Of a stretch of DNA of 64,000 bases, positions 59,545-64,000 are shown one piece after another. A model generated the notes under the pieces. It was not told the origin of the DNA. It made no database searches and saw nothing but the letters and a program-made list of their open reading frames with translations. Origin of the DNA: JBIYSM02 sp044759095 (lineage in GTDB: Bacteria > Bacillota > Bacilli > Brevibacillales > Brevibacillaceae); NCBI RefSeq assembly GCF_044759095.2, contig NZ_JBIYSM020000001.1, positions 124,001 through 188,000 on the forward strand, written 5' to 3'. A program made the position numbers and the translations under genes. Each line of letters starts with the position of its first letter. Position 1 is the first letter of the stretch.

Positions 59545-59943
59545 ATGCATAAGAAATGCAGCCGCTGTGGGAAAGACATGCACATCATGCTGCGAAACGT
59601 CGTGTACCGCAACCGCGTGAAGATTCTCAATGTGCCGGTTCATGTATGTGAGGATGACTGCTGTGCCCACTCTCAGGTCGTAGAGGTGATCAAGGACGAT
59701 CTGAAAACGTTGATGGAAGAACTGGGCCAGAATCCAGAGCGACAGGCGATTGAATTTGAAGAAGTGTCAGAGTTATCCAATTTGCTCGTATTGGTCGTAA
59801 AAGAAGGAGAAGAATCGGCCATGCGAGGTGTCGTGGAAGAGAAGGTAGATGAACTGCTCGATCTGTTCCTGCTGGCGCAATCGCTGGGGGACCAGAACTG
59901 GATGCGGGAGCTTCGCCAGCGTCTGACCAAAATCATGATCTAG
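59545..59943 (+). CDS. Zinc-finger protein of YgiT type, unknown role
   Basis: The N-terminal 45 residues hold CSRCGKDMHIMLRNVVYRN and VHVCEDDCC, a YgiT-like four-cysteine zinc finger. The C-terminal part is a long acidic helical region (residues 50-132, ELSNLLVLVVKEGEES, VDELLDLFLLAQSLGD). There is no helix-turn-helix, and no toxin gene is adjacent, so the usual MqsA antitoxin role is unlikely. GAGGTG precedes the ATG. A strong terminator follows. Confidence 0.7.
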   Translation: MHKKCSRCGKDMHIMLRNVVYRNRVKILNVPVHVCEDDCCAHSQVVEVIKDDLKTLMEELGQNPERQAIEFEEVSELSNLLVLVVKEGEESAMRGVVEEKVDELLDLFLLAQSLGDQNWMRELRQRLTKIMI

Positions 59944-59951
59944 TGTTATCA

Positions 59952-59987
59952 GAGGGGTGTCCTCGCTGCGAGGACACCCCTTTTTTC
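59952..59987 (+). terminator. Terminator of the YgiT-type gene
   Basis: AGGGGTGTCCTCG and CGAGGACACCCCT form a long stem around CTG, followed by TTTTT. Confidence 0.93.
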
Positions 59988-60119
59988 CTCGTGTGGGAAA
60001 GGTAAGTTGGGGGAGGAGGAGCAGGTGAGACACTTGGAGGGTACTGGGCGCGTGGACTTCCAGGCGGTTTTTCCGTATACTGAAAACCAGTGAAACAGGA
60101 AGAGAGGAGTTGAGGCCAG

Positions 60120-60449
60120 ATGGCTGACACCGTTCAACTGCACTCCGTAGAGGAACTGAATCAATTTATCCAGGCAGGAGGCAAACGCCTGCTGTTTAAA
60201 CACAGCACGATCTGCCCGATTAGCGCCACGGCGTATGAGGAGTTTCAAGCGTTTTTGCGTGAACAAGAGATGCCGGCGGCTGTGATTCTCGTACGGGAAG
60301 ACCGTCCCGTCTCCAATGAAGTGGCCGACCGCTTTCAAATCAAGCACGAGTCGCCGCAAATTTTTCTGCTGGAAGACGGTGCGGTGAAATGGCATACGTC
60401 TCACTGGAAGATCACCAAGGACGCGATTGCAGAAGCGATGAAGGAATAA
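60120..60449 (+). CDS. ytxJ: Monothiol bacilliredoxin YtxJ
   Basis: This 109-residue thioredoxin-fold protein has a single active-site Cys32 in KHSTICPIS and the cis-Pro loop in HESPQIFLL. It is the YtxJ family, which removes bacillithiol from modified proteins. It implies that this organism uses bacillithiol rather than glutathione. AGAGGAG precedes the ATG. It is a single-gene unit with a terminator. Confidence 0.9.
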   Translation: MADTVQLHSVEELNQFIQAGGKRLLFKHSTICPISATAYEEFQAFLREQEMPAAVILVREDRPVSNEVADRFQIKHESPQIFLLEDGAVKWHTSHWKITKDAIAEAMKE

Positions 60450-60460
60450 GGAAAGAGGCT

Positions 60461-60487
60461 CTCTCCGATAGTCGGAGAGAGTTTTTT
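60461..60487 (+). terminator. Terminator of ytxJ
   Basis: CTCTCTCCGA-TAG-TCGGAGAGAG is followed by six T. Confidence 0.93.
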
Positions 60488-60686
60488 AATTGAATTTAAC
60501 TTTATTACAGCTTCCGATAATAACATGTCGAGTAAAGCGCCTCCTTGATAATAGAACAGAATAGAAAAGAAGGAAAAATATTCTAAATGGTCGAAACGTG
60601 TAAACAAACGAACTTACATCAATAAAACGTGAAGGGTTGATAGAGATAATCGATTTGGCTGGTGATTTGACGGGGGGAGCCGTAAT

Positions 60687-62945
60687 ATGTCCATGAACTT
60701 CTATGCTCACACTAGAGATGACAATCAATTTCAAATGTTGAAAGATCATCTTCAAGGTGTCGCTAGTCGAAGCATGCAATACTCAAATATTTTTGGTGCC
60801 GGGTATTTGGGGTATTTAGCTGGAATTCTGCATGATATTGGCAAGTACTCATCAGAGTTTCAACAACGCATTCGAGGTAGTCAAATTCGGGTCGATCATT
60901 CAACGGCAGGGGCACAGTGGATTGTCAAAGATGAAGTGGTTCGCGAATATTTGGGAAAAACCAATCTGGATCGTTATTTGGCCAGATTAATTGCACATGC
61001 AATATCCGGCCATCACGGCGGGTTAAAAAACTATGGAACAGTCGATGAAGAAGGAACTTTGAAGTGTCGGCTGGCAAAAGAAGATATTAAGGATTGGTCA
61101 TCTGCCTGGAAGGAAATTGAAATTGCGAAACAGGATTGGCATGCAGAGAAAGCGGCTCTCGTTTCTGGCTGGAATAAGGACCATCCGACATGGAGTTACA
61201 GCTTTCTTGGAAGAATGCTCTACTCTTGCCTGGTTGACGCGGATTCGATCGACACCAGAGATTACTGTAATGGTGTGGATCGTGAAATAGTAAAGACAAA
61301 GCAACCGCTTTCTATCACTGAATTGCAAACTAGGTTTAACGAATATATGTCGAAAAAACTGGAACATATTACGGATACCCCCATCAATCAAAAGCGGAGA
61401 CAAATTCTCGCTGCTTGTCAGCGTCAGGCCGACGCAACACCAAGGATGTTTTCTTTAACCGTTCCAACCGGCGGCGGCAAAACGTTATCCTCATTAGCTT
61501 TTGCTCTGCGACATGCAGTCAAGTTTGGCAAGCGCAGAATTATTTATGTTATCCCGTTCACCAGTATTATCGAGCAGAATGCCGAGCAATTTCGCGCCGC
61601 ACTTGGAGAAGATGCCGTTTTGGAACACCACAGTAATTTTTCTTATGAAGAATATGAGGAAAACTATGGAAGTGATGACGTTCGCCGTTTAAAACTAAGT
61701 GCCGAGAATTGGGATGCACCTGTAGTTGTAACCACTTCTGTGCAATTTTTCGAATCGCTGTTTTCCAATCAACGCAGCAAATGCCGGAAGCTGCACAACA
61801 TTGCGAATTCTGTGATTATCCTTGACGAAGTGCAGAGCACACCGAGAGGGTACATGAAGCCTTGTTTACAAGCTCTTGGGGAATTGGTCGAATCATACGG
61901 ATGTACAGTTGTTCTCTGCACGGCGACGCAGCCATCGTGGCAAGGGCTGGGCGTGCAGGTAACGGAAATTATGGATACCCCTGCACCCTCCGAGTTGATG
62001 GATGTTTTTAAGCGTGTAGAGGTTGTGGTGCACGGGAGCAATACGGAGATTGTGCCAGACCGTCAAATTGTCGAATGGATGGAGGAGACCGAACAAGTTC
62101 TCTGTATTGTGAACACGCGAAAGCATGCAAAAATATTGTTTGATGAGTTGGCAAATCGTAATGTGGAGGGACTTTACCATCTGAGCGGCCGACTTTGTGC
62201 GAAACACCGGTCGGATATCCTGGCTGAAGTCCGTGCGAGCTTGCACAATCAGTCACCTTGCAGATTGGTATCAACTCAACTAATCGAGGCAGGCGTAGAT
62301 GTGGATTTTCCGCAGGTATTGCGTGCTTACGCGGGATTGGATTCGATCGCGCAGTCGGCGGGACGCTGCAATCGGGAAGGCCGTAGAGAGTCCGGGAAAG
62401 TGATGGTATTTTACCCGGAGAAGCACGGTATGCCTTCAAAAGGCTGGATGAGAGAGACGGCGACAGAAGCGCAAAATACGATGATGTATCGGAAAGAGCC
62501 TCCGTTATCTTTAGCGTGCATCGAAAACTATTTTGAGCGGATACATGGAATCTGTGATGGCAGGGTGGAGGAAATCACAGATTCGGAAAAGATCATGAAT
62601 CTGTTGAAAAGCAAAAAAGGCAATCTGGAAATCCCATATCAGGACATTGCGGATAAATTCAAGTTTATTGATGGAAACATGCAGACGATCGTGGTTCCTT
62701 ATGATTCCAACGCTGAAGTCTTGATCGAGAAACTTTCGGCAAGCCCTTACCCGTTGAGCGCAATGCGTCAATTACAGTCGTATACGGTACAAATTTATCA
62801 GCATGAATTCATGGAATTCCAAAGAAACAATCTGTTAAGGAACGTCGAAGGGGTCCTGTTGCTGCTTGAAAAATCTTACTATCATCCGCAGACGGGATTA
62901 TTGGCGGCAACTGATTCGCCAGAGGTTGAAACGCTTATATTTTAA
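60687..62945 (+). CDS. cas3: CRISPR-associated nuclease/helicase Cas3, type I-C
   Basis: This 752-residue protein joins an N-terminal HD nuclease and a superfamily 2 helicase, which shreds target DNA once Cascade binds. HD residues are His49-Asp50 (LHDIGKYSS), His71, His109/110 (GHHGG) and a later Asp. Walker A is TGGGKT at 261-266 and motif II is DEVQ at 380-383. Motif VI lies in SAGRCNREGR. The upstream 200 bp is AT-rich, without a clear promoter box. GGGGGGAG is 7 nt before ATG 60687. The local sequence is more AT-rich than its neighbours, suggesting acquisition. Confidence 0.95.
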   Translation: MSMNFYAHTRDDNQFQMLKDHLQGVASRSMQYSNIFGAGYLGYLAGILHDIGKYSSEFQQRIRGSQIRVDHSTAGAQWIVKDEVVREYLGKTNLDRYLARLIAHAISGHHGGLKNYGTVDEEGTLKCRLAKEDIKDWSSAWKEIEIAKQDWHAEKAALVSGWNKDHPTWSYSFLGRMLYSCLVDADSIDTRDYCNGVDREIVKTKQPLSITELQTRFNEYMSKKLEHITDTPINQKRRQILAACQRQADATPRMFSLTVPTGGGKTLSSLAFALRHAVKFGKRRIIYVIPFTSIIEQNAEQFRAALGEDAVLEHHSNFSYEEYEENYGSDDVRRLKLSAENWDAPVVVTTSVQFFESLFSNQRSKCRKLHNIANSVIILDEVQSTPRGYMKPCLQALGELVESYGCTVVLCTATQPSWQGLGVQVTEIMDTPAPSELMDVFKRVEVVVHGSNTEIVPDRQIVEWMEETEQVLCIVNTRKHAKILFDELANRNVEGLYHLSGRLCAKHRSDILAEVRASLHNQSPCRLVSTQLIEAGVDVDFPQVLRAYAGLDSIAQSAGRCNREGRRESGKVMVFYPEKHGMPSKGWMRETATEAQNTMMYRKEPPLSLACIENYFERIHGICDGRVEEITDSEKIMNLLKSKKGNLEIPYQDIADKFKFIDGNMQTIVVPYDSNAEVLIEKLSASPYPLSAMRQLQSYTVQIYQHEFMEFQRNNLLRNVEGVLLLLEKSYYHPQTGLLAATDSPEVETLIF

Positions 62946-62957
62946 AAGGGAGTTGAT

Positions 62958-63611
62958 ATGATGGGGTATGGAATAAAATTGCGAGTTTGGGGGGAGTACG
63001 CATGTTTTACCCGTCCCGAGATGAAGGTGGAACGGGTTAGCTATGATGTGATGACTCCCTCGGCTGCTCGCGGCATTCTTGAAGCCATTCATTGGAAGCC
63101 GGCGATCCGCTGGGTCATTGATCGGATTCATGTCGTGAATCCGATTCGATTCGAAAATATCCGCAGGAATGAAGTAGAGTCCAAAGCTTCTTCAAAGAAG
63201 AAAGGAATCTATGCGGCAGAGGAACGACAGCAACGGGCGTCTATGGTGTTGCGAAATGTTCAATATATCATCGAAGCCCACTTTGAGATGACCGAGCGAC
63301 GAGGAGAAGAGGATACGCCGGAGAAGCATTATAACATCTTTTTACGGCGAGTAAGGAAGGGACAATGCTTTCATCGACCTTACCTTGGCTGCCGGGAATT
63401 TCCGGCGAATTTTGAATTGCTGGAAGATAGTGCGGGTACTTTTACATACGAGAATGTTCATCCTGGCGATGTTGATTTAGGTTATATGCTGCTGGATCAA
63501 ACCTTTCACATGGATATGAAGGGCGATACGAAAGAAGTCTTCCCGCATTTCTTTCGCGCCCGGATGGTGGACAGTGTGATTGAAGTGCCTGCCTTGGCTG
63601 ACGGGAGGTGA
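62958..63611 (+). CDS. cas5c: Cas5 (Cas5c/Cas5d), type I-C crRNA endonuclease
   Basis: In type I-C systems Cas5 replaces Cas6 and cuts the pre-crRNA, then stays in Cascade. The N-terminal RAMP-like strand is GYGIKLRVWGEYACFTRPEM, followed by the typical YDVMTPSAARGILEAIHWKP. The catalytic set (Tyr, Lys, His) could be in GIYAAEERQQRASM and nearby. It has 217 residues. GGGAG lies 5 nt before ATG 62958 and 8 nt before ATG 62961; the second may be the true start. Confidence 0.95.
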   Translation: MMGYGIKLRVWGEYACFTRPEMKVERVSYDVMTPSAARGILEAIHWKPAIRWVIDRIHVVNPIRFENIRRNEVESKASSKKKGIYAAEERQQRASMVLRNVQYIIEAHFEMTERRGEEDTPEKHYNIFLRRVRKGQCFHRPYLGCREFPANFELLEDSAGTFTYENVHPGDVDLGYMLLDQTFHMDMKGDTKEVFPHFFRARMVDSVIEVPALADGR

Positions 63612-63615
63612 CCCG

Positions 63616-64000
63616 ATGATTTTACAGGCGTTGAACCGCTATTATCAGTTGCTGTTGGAAAGAGAAGGCGACAGTATGCCGAGAGAGGAGTACTCGTCAG
63701 CCGATGCGTCTTTTGAAATTCATTTGGACGAAAGAGGGCATGTTGTAGCTGTTATCCCGTATGTAAATGAGAAAGGAAAGGTAGAGAAACAGACCTATAA
63801 TGTACCCAAACAAGTTAAAAGGGCTGGCTCTGGAATCAATCCCTATTTTTTGTGTGATAAAGCAGAATATTTGTTTGGCTCCGCTTTATCTATGCGTGAG
63901 ACATGTAGAGATGGAATGAGGAGTTTATGGAGAGATGTATTAGATAACACAAGTACTGAATCGGCTGAGATTAACGCACTGCGTTCTTTTTTAGACTTTA
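63616..64000 (+). CDS. cas8c: Cas8c (Csd1), N-terminal part only
   Basis: ATG 63616 follows GGGAGG and lies 4 nt after cas5. The visible 128 codons begin MILQALNRYYQLLLEREGD, typical of the large subunit Cas8c/Csd1 that recognises the PAM in type I-C Cascade. The frame is open at the window edge, so the gene is cut by the window, not truncated by mutation. cas7, cas4, cas1, cas2 and the array would be expected beyond. Confidence 0.9.
   Translation, partial: MILQALNRYYQLLLEREGDSMPREEYSSADASFEIHLDERGHVVAVIPYVNEKGKVEKQTYNVPKQVKRAGSGINPYFLCDKAEYLFGSALSMRETCRDGMRSLWRDVLDNTSTESAEINALRSFLDF

Noticed and set aside
60488..60686. CRISPR array or leader upstream of cas3
   Set aside because: No direct repeats of 28-37 bp with regular spacing were found; the stretch is only AT-rich.

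Overview
The window looks like a chromosomal segment of an endospore-forming, low-to-mid GC Firmicute, most like Brevibacillus or a near relative. Supporting markers are two YheC/YheD ATP-grasp proteins, a YjcZ-type spore peptide, a soluble FtsK-like translocase of the SftA type, a bacilliredoxin (YtxJ), an S-box riboswitch, an IMEF-type encapsulin pair and AGGAGG-type ribosome binding sites with frequent GTG/TTG starts. The species is inferred from gene content; no rRNA or tRNA gene was seen.

Layout. 1-9.9 kb: trmB, an NlpC/P60 wall hydrolase, ilvD, an EamA exporter, a thioesterase, an IMPase-family phosphatase, then a five-gene operon (unknown protein, lipoprotein, ATP-grasp ligase of the glutathionylspermidine synthase family, DUF350 membrane protein, frameshifted K+ channel) that resembles the yjfKLMC envelope-stress clusters. 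9.9-17.9 kb: a sulfate assimilation operon (sirB, siroheme reductase, small protein, cobA-hemD fusion, cysP, cysH, sat, cysC) behind a clear sigma-A promoter; it encodes sulfate uptake to sulfide plus the siroheme branch, apart from a visible sirC. 18-28.7 kb: a decayed membrane gene, glycerate kinase, small membrane and unknown genes, a class V aminotransferase, a lipoprotein, sftA, a methyltransferase and an AraC regulator with a degenerate receiver. 28.8-34.2 kb: hutU-hutI-hutG plus a YjiH-type transporter. 34.5-44.3 kb: two YheC/D genes, an IclR regulator, aconitase and a molybdenum cofactor block (moeB, moaD-moaE fusion, moaA, moaC). 45-52 kb: MarR-RND-adaptor efflux operon, S-box-controlled aminotransferase and a Fur-box-controlled unknown gene. 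52-57.4 kb: a second aminotransferase, the encapsulin/IMEF iron nanocompartment, a Fur-box-controlled DUF2325 gene, a cytosolic HtrA-like protease and a PadR regulator. 57.6-60.5 kb: M29 aminopeptidase, spore peptide, zinc-finger proteins and ytxJ. 60.7-64 kb: the start of a type I-C CRISPR-Cas operon (cas3, cas5, cas8c cut by the window edge); no CRISPR array lies inside the window.

The most unusual feature is a family of at least eight dispersed intergenic elements (called R here), about 80-150 bp each. They share a conserved 5' block and end in a hairpin followed by TTTTCTTA. Four of them begin directly behind the T-tract of another intrinsic terminator. Two of them are followed directly by a 126-bp block (called N) that is almost identical in both places, folds into nested hairpins and ends in an intrinsic terminator. 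Neither matches an RNA or mobile-element family I recognise. A second notable signal is a near-identical palindrome upstream of the IclR regulator gene and in the aconitase leader, which points to a regulator-target pair. A separate IS1182-like MITE sits inside a duplicated palindrome at 44.35-44.64 kb.
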